The notes under the pieces: generated by a model | Databases searched by the model: none | The model's input: only the letters and a program-made list of their open reading frames with translations | Told to the model about the DNA's origin: nothing | Part shown: positions 34,655-44,236 of the stretch, one piece after another | Layout of the letters: each line of letters opens with the position of its first letter | Position numbering within the stretch: position 1 is the stretch's first letter | Assembly (NCBI GenBank): GCA_013289765.1 | Contig: JABCZI010000006.1 | Coordinates: forward strand, 235,844 to 299,843 | Reading direction: 5' to 3' | Origin: Acidobacteriota bacterium | Lineage (GTDB): Bacteria; Acidobacteriota; Terriglobia; Terriglobales; Acidobacteriaceae | DNA length: 64,000 nt | Translations under genes and position numbers: made by a program

Positions 34655-34759
34655 CACGGCGCAATCTTAAGACGGTTCCGGCTCGTCCGTCTGCCCGCTA
34701 CCGCACAAAGGTGTGCAATATTGAACAGTCCCGTCTTAGGTTCCGGCGTAACGTAAGAC

Positions 34760-35062
34760 ATGCACGCCTCTCCAATTCTCCGTGCTGCTGTGGAACACCT
34801 TTTCAATAGGCTGTCCGCGAAACCTGATCCAACCCAATGCCGCAAATGTAGCTCTAAACTGATGCAGTTGGATACAACCTTTTTCTCTTCAGGCGGAAAA
34901 ATCTGGACTGTTGCTTTACCTGCCTGCCCAAGGTGCGATCTGAAGGACGATACGGCGCGGTTCATTCCTTCGACCCCTGTGGAGCACGTAAAGTTAACCT
35001 TGCGGGGCTTCCGCTTCAGCAGTGCCAGAGCGACGCGAAAAAACGAGCGCAAGGCTGCTTAA
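34760..35062 (+). CDS. Small zinc-ribbon-type protein
   Basis: A 100-residue protein with two CxxC pairs, CRKCSSKL (about residue 27) and ACPRCD (about 54), spaced as in a zinc ribbon, with a beta hairpin between (MQLDTTFFSSGGKIWTVALP). A helical N-terminus precedes and a basic tail (RATRKNERKAA) follows, so DNA or RNA binding is possible. A terminator follows closely. Confidence 0.62.
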   Translation: MHASPILRAAVEHLFNRLSAKPDPTQCRKCSSKLMQLDTTFFSSGGKIWTVALPACPRCDLKDDTARFIPSTPVEHVKLTLRGFRFSSARATRKNERKAA

Positions 35063-35069
35063 ACAGACA

Positions 35070-35094
35070 ACCCCATCACGATGGGGTGTTTTTT
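35070..35094 (+). terminator. Terminator shared by convergent small genes
   Basis: ACCCCATC / GATGGGGT (35070-35077, 35080-35087) followed by gttttttg on the plus strand. It overlaps the stop codon of the minus-strand zinc-ribbon gene at 35076, so the two genes converge on it. Confidence 0.8.
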
Positions 35095-35219
35095 GTGGCT
35101 GTGAAATGTTCGCCGCACTTGGGACATTTCATCGTATTGAAGTCGTAGCGCCGAATCTCGGCGGGCGGAATGGAGCAGCCGCACTTCGGGCAGGTTGTGT
35201 TAAGCGCAGCAAGCGGCAC
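35076..35219 (-). CDS. Short double-CPKCG zinc-ribbon protein
   Basis: A 47-residue frame starting at GTG, VPLAALNTTCPKCGCSIPPA then EIRRYDFNTMKCPKCGEHFT. Two CPKCG knuckles 22 residues apart form a compact zinc ribbon. I recall this TCPKCGxSIPPxEI type as abundant in acidobacteria. The start is uncertain because no ATG precedes the first knuckle in frame. A related remnant lies at 43392-43466. Confidence 0.65.
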   Translation of the reverse strand: MPLAALNTTCPKCGCSIPPAEIRRYDFNTMKCPKCGEHFTATKNTPS

Positions 35220-35327
35220 ATGGCGACCGGATATGCGACCTCGTTTCTGTCAGTAGAGCTAGGGGGTGACTCCGGTAATTAGCGGTTCGAAGGGTGATCT
35301 CGCTAAAGTTCAGGAAGGGGTAAAGGC

Positions 35328-35924
35328 ATGAAGCGAGTTCTGATTCTAATTCTTGTGATAACGACCCTAGCGGCGGCACGGGACAAGAAACCGAAGACTC
35401 AGCCGGGACCATATGTATTCACCAGCAAAGCTTCTGCCCAAACGCTCAAGGCTCTAATCGTCCAAGCGAATTTAAACGAAGGGTATGTCCTCGACTCCGA
35501 CAATCAGTTGCAGTTCCGCTTCTCAAAGCCAGCGCAGATGCCCCTCGTCAGTGCGCTTTTCATGGCTTCAAGTGCGTGCAGCGGCATGACTACAAAAAAG
35601 GTGTGGTCATACACGCTGGTGGAACTCAATGGTACGACAAAGGTGACTGTGCAGCCGGTCTGGGAATATCCCGACGATTACTGTAAGACCCAAACTCAGG
35701 GACTGATCTGGGGCCAGCCTGAAGAGATTGCGGCATTCCAGGCGATGCTGGACAAAGCTCCCACTGCGAGCACGCAGGTTCCAACTTCAACTGGTGCTAC
35801 AGTTCCGCCAGCAGTCGCTCCCGGTTCTACTCCAACTATGGTTGCAGATCCGCAGCAGAGCATGAAGCAACATACCGCCTGTCTGGAATTGGCGAAGGAT
35901 AATCGCAGCATCATTTGCAAGTAG
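35328..35924 (+). CDS. Secreted hypothetical protein
   Basis: A 198-residue protein with a short signal peptide (MKRVLILILVITTLAAARDK). A folded middle part (VFTSKASAQTLKALIVQANL, LQFRFSKPAQMPLVSALFMA) includes Cys residues near 84 and 124 that may pair; a Thr/Pro-rich linker precedes a short helical C-terminus with two more Cys (TACLELAKDNRSIICK). The aaggggtaaaggc ribosome region supports the start. No family recognised. Confidence 0.68.
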   Translation: MKRVLILILVITTLAAARDKKPKTQPGPYVFTSKASAQTLKALIVQANLNEGYVLDSDNQLQFRFSKPAQMPLVSALFMASSACSGMTTKKVWSYTLVELNGTTKVTVQPVWEYPDDYCKTQTQGLIWGQPEEIAAFQAMLDKAPTASTQVPTSTGATVPPAVAPGSTPTMVADPQQSMKQHTACLELAKDNRSIICK

Positions 35925-35995
35925 GGTCGAGAAGAATTTAACCGCTGGCAAACACGAGAGCCTTGCCGCAAACTCGCAGCAGGCTCCGTGGTTTC

Positions 35996-36125
35996 TTCGC
36001 CCCACACTCGTGACTAGCAGACGATCTCGCGCACGTGTGCACGCCACATACAGCAAATCGCGTTCCGTGTTGTAAATCTCTTCCGGAGCGGAGGCCCCAA
36101 TCCGCTGTATCAGGAAACGCCGCAA
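35996..36125 (-). pseudogene. UvrD/Rep-type helicase C-terminal fragment
   Basis: The minus strand reads RRFLIQRIGASAPEEIYNTE then RDLLYVACTRARDRLLVTSV, which is helicase motif VI of UvrD-family enzymes (LYVACTRARD). Only about 40 residues remain; no other helicase motif is found upstream and the sequence diverges right after. A gene fragment left by deletion. Confidence 0.65.
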
Positions 36126-36129
36126 TTCG

Positions 36130-36258
36130 ACAATTCGTACCTACGATTCGGGCAAGTCGCTCGAAGTGGCGGCTCAGTTTAAAGCATTTCTTTCCCTGTC
36201 CCGCAGAATCGAAAGTCTGACACTCTCCTTAGACGAGGAGATGCGGCGCAAGATCTAG
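36130..36258 (+). other. Truncated small reading frame
   Basis: A plus-strand frame without a start codon reads TYDSGKSLEVAAQFKAFLSL then SRRIESLTLSLDEEMRRKI before a stop at 36256. It is protein-like and helical, but its 5' end is lost at the junction with the helicase fragment. Confidence 0.3.
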
Positions 36259-36295
36259 GAGCGCCACCCGAACAGGCAGCGTTTCTGAGGAGGAT

Positions 36296-36360
36296 ATGAA
36301 CACGGGTTTTATCGGCATCGGAAGCATGGGAGGCACGCTGGTTCGAGCGCTCGCGACCGA
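36296..36360 (+). pseudogene. ProC-like N-terminal fragment
   Basis: An excellent ribosome site (ctgaggaggat) precedes MNTGFIGIGSMGGTLVRAL, which is the Rossmann start (GFIGIGxMGG) of pyrroline-5-carboxylate reductase. After about 20 residues the frame changes to unrelated sequence. The remainder of ProC is not found nearby, so this is a 5' remnant. Confidence 0.55.
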
Positions 36361-36605
36361 GAGTCATGGCAATCTCGGCGGGACGACATCACGTTTGCGC
36401 CTCTTCAACAGTCCCGACGCGGAGCACTGGGTGCTTCGCTCGTTCTTCACCGCGGCCGGCTTGGCGATGGGCTGTGAGTTCAACTTCCCAAGTCCTCAAA
36501 CTAAAGAAGGCAAAAAGCACTTCATCCTGTTCTCCTGGTTTTGCGGTAAACTGCGGGAAATTTGCAGGCGTGGAAATGTGACCACACGTCTATGTGAGGC
36601 GAACC

Positions 36606-36880
36606 ATGGCCCGATCGAACCTCGAATTGCAGATCGCCCGCTCGGTTGTGCTTCGCTACGGTCTTGCAGCGCTCTCCGTCTCCGTGGCGCTGGGGGCGGC
36701 GCTTCTCCTGGAGCGCTTCCACTTCCGCAACGTGGCAGATCCGCTGTTCTTGTTGGCCATTGCGCGTAACCGTCTGGTATGCAGGGATTGGGCCAGCAAT
36801 ATTCGCCGTTGTTCTCTCCGGCCTCGGCGACACCTATTTTTTTATCGAGCCGATTTACGCGCCGTCAGGCAATGGATTTG
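36606..36880 (+). pseudogene. DUF4118 (KdpD-type) sensor fragment with one-base insertion
   Basis: MARSNLELQIARSVVLRYGL then LALSVSVALGAALLLERFHF-like sequence and VADPLFLLAIA are followed, one frame over, by VTVWYAGIGPAIFAVVLSGL and YFFIEPIYA. Dropping one C at 36765 restores a continuous transmembrane DUF4118 domain as in KdpD-type histidine kinases. It breaks off near 36870 where the opposite-strand gene ends. The kinase part is absent. Confidence 0.62.
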
Positions 36881-37245
36881 CTTCGCGCAGCGCGCCGCCT
36901 TCTTATGCGGATCCAATCGCCAACGACCGACGCCGGTGCGAACAGTAGCAGGGCGGCAGTCTGGGTCCATAGCGCACCCGCACCGGGCCGGGCAATGATG
37001 GAAACAGTGGCGCCTAGAGCGATTTCGAGCGCTAGCACAATTCCCCACAATAGATCCGTGCGACGGGCGATTTTGCCCGCGACAAATCCGCCGAGCAAAG
37101 CAAAGGCAAGGCCATAAGCTATGGTAAGCATCTTAAAACCGATGGCAGCTGGCGAGTGTGGGTCGACATTCGCTAGCCGGAAGAAAAGAACCGCAGATCC
37201 TGCGAAGATCAGGTAACCTGAAACAACAGCCAAAACACCTCGCAT
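36865..37245 (-). CDS. Small four-helix membrane protein
   Basis: A 126-residue protein with four hydrophobic segments (LAVVSGYLIFAGSAVLFF; FKMLTIAYGLAFALLGGFVA; WGIVLALEIALGATVSII; ALWTQTAALLLFAPASVVGD) and a very basic C-terminus (RIRRRRAARSKS). Function unknown. Its 3' end abuts the broken DUF4118 gene, so the last residues may have been altered by the junction. A VOC gene follows upstream on the same strand. Confidence 0.65.
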   Translation of the reverse strand: MRGVLAVVSGYLIFAGSAVLFFRLANVDPHSPAAIGFKMLTIAYGLAFALLGGFVAGKIARRTDLLWGIVLALEIALGATVSIIARPGAGALWTQTAALLLFAPASVVGDWIRIRRRRAARSKSIA

Positions 37246-37264
37246 AAGCGTAGTCCTCTCCTAT

Positions 37265-37627
37265 TCACCGCGAACTAAGGACAAACGTATTCCCATCGAT
37301 GTCTTTGAAAATAGCGGCCGTGCCCCAGTCGGCTTTCTGCGGTTTCATCACGAACTCCACACCCTTGCTCTCAAGTTCGCGAACCGTTCTTTCAACGTCG
37401 TCTGTCCAGAAGGTGATGTTCATCTTTGTTCCATGCGGGATCCCATCATCAAAACGAAAGAGTACGACCCGCGTTTCCGTCCCGGAGATTCCGAGCTCAA
37501 TCCAGCGTTGTTTCTCGTTAAACGGCTGATCGGCAAGGAGCCGAAATCCCAGCTTCTCGGTGTAGAAAGCTAGTGCTCGGTCTTGGTCGGTAACTGGAAT
37601 GCTCGCGAATTTCACGCCTCGGATCAT
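37265..37627 (-). CDS. VOC (glyoxalase-like) family protein
   Basis: A 120-residue single-module vicinal-oxygen-chelate protein: GVKFASIPVTDQDRALAFYT, EKLGFRLLADQPF, TFWTDDVERTVRELESKGVE and the C-terminal FKDIDGNTFVLSS. Such proteins act as dimers in glyoxalase, extradiol dioxygenase, or antibiotic-resistance roles; the metal ligands (first His is replaced by Ser in ASIPV) suggest it may not bind metal in the standard way. ATG 37627 is chosen over GTG 37633. Confidence 0.78.
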   Translation of the reverse strand: MIRGVKFASIPVTDQDRALAFYTEKLGFRLLADQPFNEKQRWIELGISGTETRVVLFRFDDGIPHGTKMNITFWTDDVERTVRELESKGVEFVMKPQKADWGTAAIFKDIDGNTFVLSSR

Positions 37628-37707
37628 ATTCACCCTGCCCTCAAACCAATTATCGAAGCACCCCGTACAGACGGCAAGAGAGCTATGGTGTGCTACGCTA
37701 TAGTTCT

Positions 37708-38016
37708 ATGCAGCACATCCCGATTGACGAATACGTCATTGACGTGCTTCTGCCCGATCTGACGGGTCACGATCACGCTCCAACCGCCTTCTTGGTCTAT
37801 ATCATCCTCTGGACCGCACTCTATCGGGAAGAGCAAAAACGTATTGCTCGGAGCCTGCAAGAACTGTCCGAAACGACCGGCCTGTCGAAATCTGCAGTGC
37901 AGAACGCCATTCGGGTGTTGAAGCGGCGCGGCCTCATAAAAGTCTTCAAGACCCGGCCAACGGCCATACCCGAATACGAATTGGTTCGTCACTGGGTGCG
38001 TCGGCGAGCGAGGTAG
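37708..38016 (+). CDS. Winged-helix regulator, possibly leaderless
   Basis: A 102-residue DNA-binding protein: MQHIPIDEYVIDVLLPDLTG, then a winged helix QELSETTGLSKSAVQNAIRV followed by LKRRGLIKVFK. The segment HAPTAFLVYIILWTALYR is a dimerisation-like helix. A TATAGT box lies only 4 bases before the ATG (37699-37704), so the mRNA may start at or near the initiation codon. No neighbouring target is obvious; the kinase-TPR gene downstream is convergent. Confidence 0.65.
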   Translation: MQHIPIDEYVIDVLLPDLTGHDHAPTAFLVYIILWTALYREEQKRIARSLQELSETTGLSKSAVQNAIRVLKRRGLIKVFKTRPTAIPEYELVRHWVRRRAR

Positions 38017-38129
38017 AGCGTTTAAGCGGAACCGATACCCACTTTAATGCAATCATCCATTAGTTTCGTTCGCGGATCAAAAACTTATCGGATGGAGAGG
38101 GGACGGTGATGGAGCAAGACTTCTTCTGG

Positions 38130-41102
38130 CTACTGCAGCTTTGCATACTCCGCCTTAGCTTGCCTCAGGATGGGGATGTCAGGCTCGGCGTCTTTCCACA
38201 GTGCGAGGAAATCCTGGTATGCCGCGCGGGCCTTGGCCTTATCGCCGGCGAGCCCATACCCCCGGCCGAGTCCCAGGCGCGCCAACGCTCCCGTCGCGCA
38301 GCTCCAGCTGATTCCGCGATGGTCAATCAGCTTCTGAAACTCCGCCGCTGCTGCGCCGCCCTGGCCCGCTGCCAGGTAGGCTTCGCCCCGCAGGTAAATC
38401 GGATACAAACAGTATGGTCCCTGCGTCGATACCGGCTGCCCTAATTCGACCGCACGAGCCGCCTGCAGCATGTCGATAGCTTGCTGAGGTTGCTGGTTGA
38501 CGAGCGCAATCTGTGCCCGGATTGTGGGAAACCAGTAGGACTGAACCATGGTGTGAAAGGGAAAGCGCTTCTGCAAATCCTGCATCAGCGCTTCTGCCCG
38601 CTTAGCGTCTCCACTTCCTGCCAAAACCAGCGCCCCGAACTCCTCCGTTTCGGGACTGTCAGGCGCCACTTTCATCCCGGCGTTGGCCCGCTCCCGGGCG
38701 TCCGGCTCACCGAACATCTCTTCACGGAGTGCGCCTTCCAGTTCCCAGATCGACGCCCCTCCCTTGTTGTCCGCGCGCAAAGCCGAACCCACCGCCCTGC
38801 GCGTCAGCTCACGCGCTTTATTCAGATGTCCAGCGTATGCTTCGGTCTCCGCCTCCAGGGCCAGCATCTCATTCTCCACTTCTGGCCTGTCCGTGAACCA
38901 GGCGGTCTGTTCCGGCATCACCTTTGTGTCTGACTGAAGAAAGGCGAGTCCATAACGCACCAGATGGAGGACGTCGTCATCCAGTTTCCGCGTTATAGCG
39001 TCATCATAGGTCTTGCGTGCGTCATCGAGCCGGTTCAGCGCCAACAAGAACTGAGACAGGTTATCGTAAGTGATCACATTGTCGGGGTTGAGTCGCAACG
39101 CCTTCTGAGTCTGCTCCGTCGCGGACTCGTATCGCCCTTCAACACCATAAAGTGTGGCCAAGTCGAGCGCTGCGACGTCGTCCTTGGGGTAGCTTTCCCC
39201 CCATTCTCGATACGTTTCAACCGCCTTATCCAGCTCTCCCGTGACCCCCTGGTAGTACAGCGCAGTGATGTGCAACTTTTCCCGTTCGCTGGCACGATCC
39301 CGCAGATTGAACGCCTTGGTGAGATACTCATTGGCCCGGTCGCTCTGGCCGAGGCCGACATACATGATTCCGACGCCCTCGATCGCCCGGGCGAAGTTCG
39401 GGTCAAGTTCAATCGCGTGCTCGTAATAAGGGAGCGCTGCGGCAGGACCTTTTTCGGCGACTGCTTTTTGGCCCAGGCTGTAGGCTTTGAGAGCTTCGAG
39501 TGACGACGTTGTTTCCTGGAGTAGAGGCGTGTCGAATTTCTGCACCGACGCTAATGATTCGCCGAGTTGTGTGCGCAGCTTGCTGGCGGCTTCGCCCAAT
39601 GCGTCGAGTACTTTCTCTTTGCCCGCTGCCGTGGCCTGTTCTTGTGCCAATACATCTCCGTTCAGGCAATTCAAAGCCTTGAGCCCCACCACATATTGCC
39701 CTCCCAGGCTTGCGATCGAACCGGCGATATACGCCTTGCTGTCGGCGCGCTGGCAAACTTCGCGCGCCACCTCAGGAGTCAGTTGGGTGTCGACCGGACG
39801 GGTCATCATCTTGAGCGTGGCCGCAACCCGATCGTCGGAGAGCACATTCAGAAAAGGGGATTGCCTCAGCGACACTCCTAAGGCCTGCTTCAGCGTGTCA
39901 TTGAAGATCGGATCGCCTGTGCTGTTGGCAAAATCACCCACGACAATCGTGTCCTTTTCCGTGAGCTTGGGAGCATGGTGCGCGGAGTAAAAATAACCCG
40001 CCCCCGCGAGAACAGCACCGAGCAGGGCAACCGGAACAAGAATCCTCCACAGGCTCCTGTCGCCGCTGGCCGGCGCAACCTCCATCACTTTCGCGGAGGC
40101 AGATGGGGATGAAGCAATGACGGCAGTAGCAGATCCCGAGGCTGGCGGCGGTACAGCGGCCGGCACGGGAAGCCCAACCTCCTGCGGTGCTGCCGTGGTT
40201 CCAGAACTGGCGGCTCCCCCGCGCCCCATTTCTGTCTCCCGCATCAGCCGCTTCAGGTCAGCGCGCATTTCCGCCGCTCCCTGATAGCGTAATTCCAGGT
40301 CTTTCTCTAGCGCCTTGTTGATGATGTCTTCCAGCTTGGGAGGCAGGTCCGGGTTGAGGCGAACCGCCGCCATGGGGGTGCGGTTCATGATGGCCTCGCA
40401 GATAACGGCCGAAGTGTCGCCCCGGAATGGCAACATGCCCGTGGCCATTTCGTACAGCACGATTCCGAAGGAGAACAAATCCGTGCGCGCGTCCAGTTCC
40501 TTGCCTCGCACCTGTTCGGGCGACATATAGGCCACCGTCCCCAATGCAGTTCCCGGGCTGGTCAGGTGTTGTTCATCGACCGATCCCGACTGCGTGCCCG
40601 CCGCTGCTACGATGCTCGATGAACTGGCTACGGGTGTGATCTTGGCCAGCCCAAAATCGAGAATCTTGGCATACCCGCGGTCGGTAACAAACACATTTGC
40701 CGGTTTGACGTCGCGATGTACGATCCCCTTGGCGTGGGCTGCATCCAGGGCATCCGCAATTTGAATTGCCCGCGAGAGAATAGACTCAACCTCCATGGGA
40801 CGCCCGGCAATGCGATGCTTCAGCGTCATCCCATCCAGAAACTCCATCGCAATGAACGCTTGGCCGTTCTCCTCGTCGATGTCATAAATGGTGCAGATGT
40901 TGGGATGGTTGAGGGCGGAAGCGGCCTTGGCTTCGCGGTGGAAGCGTTCCAGCGCCTGGCGGTCCTGGGCAATATCTGGAGGAAGGAACTTCAGCGCGAC
41001 GAAGCGATCAAGCCGCGTGTCTTGAGCCTTGTAGACCACACCCATACCACCGCCGCCCAACTTCTCGATGATGCGGTAGTGCGAGATGGTTCGCCTGATC
41101 AC
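38130..41102 (-). CDS. Membrane Ser/Thr protein kinase with C-terminal TPRs
   Basis: A 990-residue PknB-type kinase. The kinase domain covers residues about 9-275: glycine loop [19 protein letters not shown] lysine, [11 protein letters not shown] catalytic loop, DFGLAK, and the [13 protein letters not shown] activation region. A Ser/Ala/Pro linker leads to one transmembrane helix (about 357-378, [19 protein letters not shown]). The periplasmic part starts with a conserved [20 protein letters not shown] domain and continues as TPR-like repeats ([40 protein letters not shown]). This architecture is common in acidobacteria; the signal sensed is unknown. Confidence 0.9.
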   Translation of the reverse strand: MIRRTISHYRIIEKLGGGGMGVVYKAQDTRLDRFVALKFLPPDIAQDRQALERFHREAKAASALNHPNICTIYDIDEENGQAFIAMEFLDGMTLKHRIAGRPMEVESILSRAIQIADALDAAHAKGIVHRDVKPANVFVTDRGYAKILDFGLAKITPVASSSSIVAAAGTQSGSVDEQHLTSPGTALGTVAYMSPEQVRGKELDARTDLFSFGIVLYEMATGMLPFRGDTSAVICEAIMNRTPMAAVRLNPDLPPKLEDIINKALEKDLELRYQGAAEMRADLKRLMRETEMGRGGAASSGTTAAPQEVGLPVPAAVPPPASGSATAVIASSPSASAKVMEVAPASGDRSLWRILVPVALLGAVLAGAGYFYSAHHAPKLTEKDTIVVGDFANSTGDPIFNDTLKQALGVSLRQSPFLNVLSDDRVAATLKMMTRPVDTQLTPEVAREVCQRADSKAYIAGSIASLGGQYVVGLKALNCLNGDVLAQEQATAAGKEKVLDALGEAASKLRTQLGESLASVQKFDTPLLQETTSSLEALKAYSLGQKAVAEKGPAAALPYYEHAIELDPNFARAIEGVGIMYVGLGQSDRANEYLTKAFNLRDRASEREKLHITALYYQGVTGELDKAVETYREWGESYPKDDVAALDLATLYGVEGRYESATEQTQKALRLNPDNVITYDNLSQFLLALNRLDDARKTYDDAITRKLDDDVLHLVRYGLAFLQSDTKVMPEQTAWFTDRPEVENEMLALEAETEAYAGHLNKARELTRRAVGSALRADNKGGASIWELEGALREEMFGEPDARERANAGMKVAPDSPETEEFGALVLAGSGDAKRAEALMQDLQKRFPFHTMVQSYWFPTIRAQIALVNQQPQQAIDMLQAARAVELGQPVSTQGPYCLYPIYLRGEAYLAAGQGGAAAAEFQKLIDHRGISWSCATGALARLGLGRGYGLAGDKAKARAAYQDFLALWKDAEPDIPILRQAKAEYAKLQ

Positions 41103-41284
41103 TGCCGCGAATACTACGTCTGAGAAACGGGCAAGTCAATGAAAGCCATGGAGTTGGCGGTAGATCAACAGGATTGCTGCTGTAACATCGCGATATCGCT
41201 CATCGAGGGGTTTTGAGCGCTATCGCCTGGTTTCGCCAACCATCCAACTCGCCTAGCGTTTGGAAATGAATTACCATCCCATCG

Positions 41285-42382
41285 ATGCAAATCGAGGACT
41301 TCGTACGAGTTTACCAAGCGAAGAGCGACGAAGAATTAATCCAGTTGGCCGCTGCCCCGGAACAGCTCACTTCTGAGGCACGCGTCGCGCTCCGAGGCGA
41401 ACTGTCGAGACGCCGAATCAGTGTTGCCGAAGATTCGGGCGAACCCCAAAACGATTTGGGGGCGCAGGTTTCTGGCAAGGCCGCTACGCGAGGATTGCGG
41501 GAGGCTGAATGGCAAGGTGTGGGTGATTTTGTTACGGCGGTACTTCGGACATATCACAGCCACTTCTGGTTGTACTTCCAAATCACAGCGCCAGCCGTGA
41601 TCATCAGCACCATCGCCATCATCACTGCTCGCAATGAGGTTCGGGAGATTTCGCGTCACCTCCCGCGAGGCGTCGAACTGCTCACGCGCCACACCGAGAT
41701 TTTAGAGATTGAGCTCATCAATTATTCAGCATGGTTTGTTAGTTGGTTAGCCTTCTCTTTTGTTTTCGGTGCCATTTGTATAGCGTCGGAAGAAAGCGTG
41801 GCCGGATTTATTCCATCAGCATGGAATTCTTTCGTACACATTCGGGAACGGTTGAATCCTTTCCTCCGTGTATCTTTGCTTCTCTTGGTTCTCGTAGTGG
41901 TAACGGAAGGCGTTTCGATAGTGTTGGGGACGGGCGTCTTTTGGATATTCCACCGATTGCAGGTACACCGCTCTGGCTTTCTGGTTTGGGCGGTTTCATA
42001 TGTACTCACGGGTCTAGCGCTTCTCATCGCATCACGATTTTTTCTGGCAGTACCAGCAGTTATTCTGGATGATTTCAGCGTCGGGCGAGCGATGCTTCGC
42101 AGCGATGAACTAACTCAGGGAAAGTGGCTGGCGCTTGCGGCGCTTCTCGCGAAGTCTTTAATCGGAGGATACGTCGCAGGGATGTGCCCTTTCTGGCTGG
42201 CATCTTTTGTTCGCGTCTCCGTGCCATTGCCGTCATGGTTTCCGTGGATTCTAACCATCGCGTCGATAATCGGCGTCACGGTGGTCGAGCCAACAATGTT
42301 TGTCGGCTTCGCTCTGCTGTATTTAAAGACATCGGCTCCAGATTCTGCTCCCAGTAAAGTACTCGCCAGTCAGTTGACGTAA
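41285..42382 (+). CDS. Multi-spanning membrane protein, unknown function
   Basis: A 365-residue protein. The cytoplasmic N-terminal 85 residues are helical and charged (FVRVYQAKSDEELIQLAAAP, EQLTSEARVALRGELSRR), a short motif often seen at the start of acidobacterial membrane proteins. Then come about six hydrophobic segments (near 108-125, 153-175, 200-222, 236-258, 280-300, 320-345). No catalytic motif is seen. Divergent from the kinase-TPR gene. Confidence 0.68.
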   Translation: MQIEDFVRVYQAKSDEELIQLAAAPEQLTSEARVALRGELSRRRISVAEDSGEPQNDLGAQVSGKAATRGLREAEWQGVGDFVTAVLRTYHSHFWLYFQITAPAVIISTIAIITARNEVREISRHLPRGVELLTRHTEILEIELINYSAWFVSWLAFSFVFGAICIASEESVAGFIPSAWNSFVHIRERLNPFLRVSLLLLVLVVVTEGVSIVLGTGVFWIFHRLQVHRSGFLVWAVSYVLTGLALLIASRFFLAVPAVILDDFSVGRAMLRSDELTQGKWLALAALLAKSLIGGYVAGMCPFWLASFVRVSVPLPSWFPWILTIASIIGVTVVEPTMFVGFALLYLKTSAPDSAPSKVLASQLT

Positions 42383-42672
42383 AATCCCAATAGCGCTTAT
42401 TGACCAGCGGTCAAAACGTGTAAACGAGATTTCGACAGTTGAGGGGTCCTCCGTTCCGGGCCGGTGCTCTAGAGTCTTGACCCAGGGGGCCGGGGGCTAA
42501 CCATTGCGCTGGCGATTCGTCCCGAACACCACGATCTTCAGCGTTGTATCCGTGGCTGCTCAAGCCGCTGCCGTAACACCGAGCGAGACCGCATGGTCCA
42601 GTCGCCATCGTCACCAGCAACACGATTGCCTCAATGAAAAAGCGGTAGGCCGCCATTAGCGGAAACAACGAG
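42383..42672. other. Intergenic stretch
   Basis: A minus-strand frame 42411-42668 starts MFPLMAAYRFFIEAIVLLVT, which looks like a signal sequence, but the rest is low in protein character and no ribosome site is seen. Otherwise nothing is supported. Confidence 0.3.
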
Positions 42673-42710
42673 GGCAGCCCCCACGCCGGTGATCCGAGGC
42701 TGCCTTTCTT
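42673..42710. terminator. Bidirectional terminator
   Basis: GGCAGCC (42673-42679) pairs with GGCTGCC (42698-42704) around an 18-nt loop. The plus-strand side continues tttctta and the minus-strand side ctcgttgtttcc, so it can end the minus-strand gene at 42721 and transcripts from the left. Confidence 0.65.
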
Positions 42711-42720
42711 ATTGACCGTC

Positions 42721-43173
42721 TCAGCAGCCGTTTTTCACACCGAACGTCGCCAAACCGGAGGACGGCACCCCGCCGGTCAGCCCGAGGATGCCCGTCCCTA
42801 TGGCCCCCTTGCTGGCGTTGGCGGGAGCGAATATCACCAAGCCCGAGGCCTCACCTGTGGACGAGCCCACTACGAAGTTCACAAAGATATTGTTGCCGAT
42901 GACGTAGAACTCCCCTCCGGTGAGCGAGCCGCCATCGAAGCCCTCCAGCGTAGCCGTGCCGCTGTGCAGCCTGCCGAAGCCGCCATCGTCAGTCAGAACC
43001 AGGCAGAAATTTTGGTTAGCGCCCTTGATGGTGCCACCGACGCCAGCCTTTACCTGAGTTTCGAGCACCGGATAGTTGCCGGTAAAGCTTTGCGCCTTCG
43101 CGGCGCTGGACGTTAAAGCGAAGGCCAGAATTGCCAACGCGGTTGCCATGAGTTTACTAATGTTCCTGAGCAT
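42721..43173 (-). CDS. Secreted hypothetical protein
   Basis: A 150-residue protein with a signal peptide cleaved near SSAAKAQS. The mature part is Gly/Thr/Asn-rich beta sequence (FTGNYPVLETQVKAGVGG, ATLEGFDGGSLTGGEFYVIG, GTGILGLTGGVPSSGLATFG), ending in Cys. A doubled ribosome site (ggagataggaag) precedes the ATG. Function unknown. Confidence 0.68.
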   Translation of the reverse strand: MLRNISKLMATALAILAFALTSSAAKAQSFTGNYPVLETQVKAGVGGTIKGANQNFCLVLTDDGGFGRLHSGTATLEGFDGGSLTGGEFYVIGNNIFVNFVVGSSTGEASGLVIFAPANASKGAIGTGILGLTGGVPSSGLATFGVKNGC

Positions 43174-44020
43174 TCTTCCTATCTCCTATTCAAAATTGTA
43201 AGCGCCGCACCACCATTTCAGCGAGGCAGTGCCGGGGGACTCCCCACGCCTACCCCATCGCGAGTTGGTGGTACTGCTCAAGATTTGCCTGACGGGTGCG
43301 ACCAGTTGTCATGAAAATGTAAGATCATTGTAAGAAACAAGTCCCGATCCTCGGCCGGCCGTCTTGGGGATGACCTTCTCGTGGCAGGCGGTCAGTCGAC
43401 GTGCTCAGAGTCAACGCCCATGATCTTGTCGGGCAAGATGGAGCGGCCGCATTTCGGACAGGCCCTCTACAGGGGAAGCTGAGTGAGTATCGCGAAGAAG
43501 GATACAGGCGGACGAAACAAGCCATCCAAACCGTGCAGGCAAAAAGATGCTGCGACGGCAGCACAACGCGGTGCGCTTCTTACGTAAAACTATCGAAGCA
43601 TACAGGACGCTAAGGAGCAGATTTACGCGAGCTTCGCTGCGCCTGACTACCCGACCTTACGACGGGATATTAGAACGCCGCCTCCATTAACGGACAGCAT
43701 GAAGGAACAAATTTCTCTTCGGCGCGTATCTGAGATGATTCCGGTGCGGAACGCCATGCCAAAGCGAGTGAAGCGGCACAGGCATCCGGCTTGAGTGGAG
43801 GTCTCACCTTCATCTTGCAGATACCCAGTATCAGCCTTGATCTGGGAAATTCTTCCGGGGGCAACATTCTCTGCCTCGTTGCGGAGAGGGTACGACACCG
43901 CACAATACTGAGCAAGATTGATCAGTCCTTACGCGACGCTTCCACCTATCTTCATTATGGCCGCAAGTTCCGTGATGGTTAAGATTTCACCAGTGGTTAC
44001 ATCTTGAAAGTAGTAAGGTT
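43174..44020. other. Gene-poor stretch
   Basis: Apart from a zinc-ribbon remnant at 43392-43466 I see no supportable gene, RNA or repeat. Several short frames exist on both strands but lack ribosome sites and protein-like composition. Confidence 0.35.
43392..43466 (-). pseudogene. Remnant of a CPKCG zinc-ribbon gene
   Basis: The minus strand reads RACPKCGRSILPDKIMGVDS then EHVD and a stop. It matches the first half of the small zinc-ribbon protein at 35076-35219 (CPKCGCSIPPAEI), but an in-frame TAG lies just upstream and the second CPKCG is missing. Confidence 0.55.
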
Positions 44021-44236
44021 ATGCCCAAACAATTCCGACTTGAAATCTTGGTGTTGTTTAGCAGTTCACAGGATGTAGCTGCCGACCATCTGCAAACACA
44101 CTTGAGACAGTCTGACTTTCAGAGCAGGATTCGTGATCTTGCTGTTGAAAAACTCCTTGCGTCACCGGAAACAAGGACGCGTGATGCTAAATATGATGCT
44201 GGTGTTTCTCGTGTGACGGTCGTTGACGAGAAGTAG
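44021..44236 (+). CDS. Small hypothetical protein
   Basis: A 71-residue frame: MPKQFRLEILVLFSSSQDVA then ADHLQTHLRQSDFQSRIRDL. Composition is protein-like with an amphipathic middle helix, but no strong ribosome site or family is seen. Could be the edge of a decayed gene. Confidence 0.38.
   Translation: MPKQFRLEILVLFSSSQDVAADHLQTHLRQSDFQSRIRDLAVEKLLASPETRTRDAKYDAGVSRVTVVDEK

Noticed and set aside
34654..35052. 132-codon minus-strand frame
   Set aside because: Antisense to the zinc-ribbon gene at 34760, whose CxxC pairs make that frame the convincing one.
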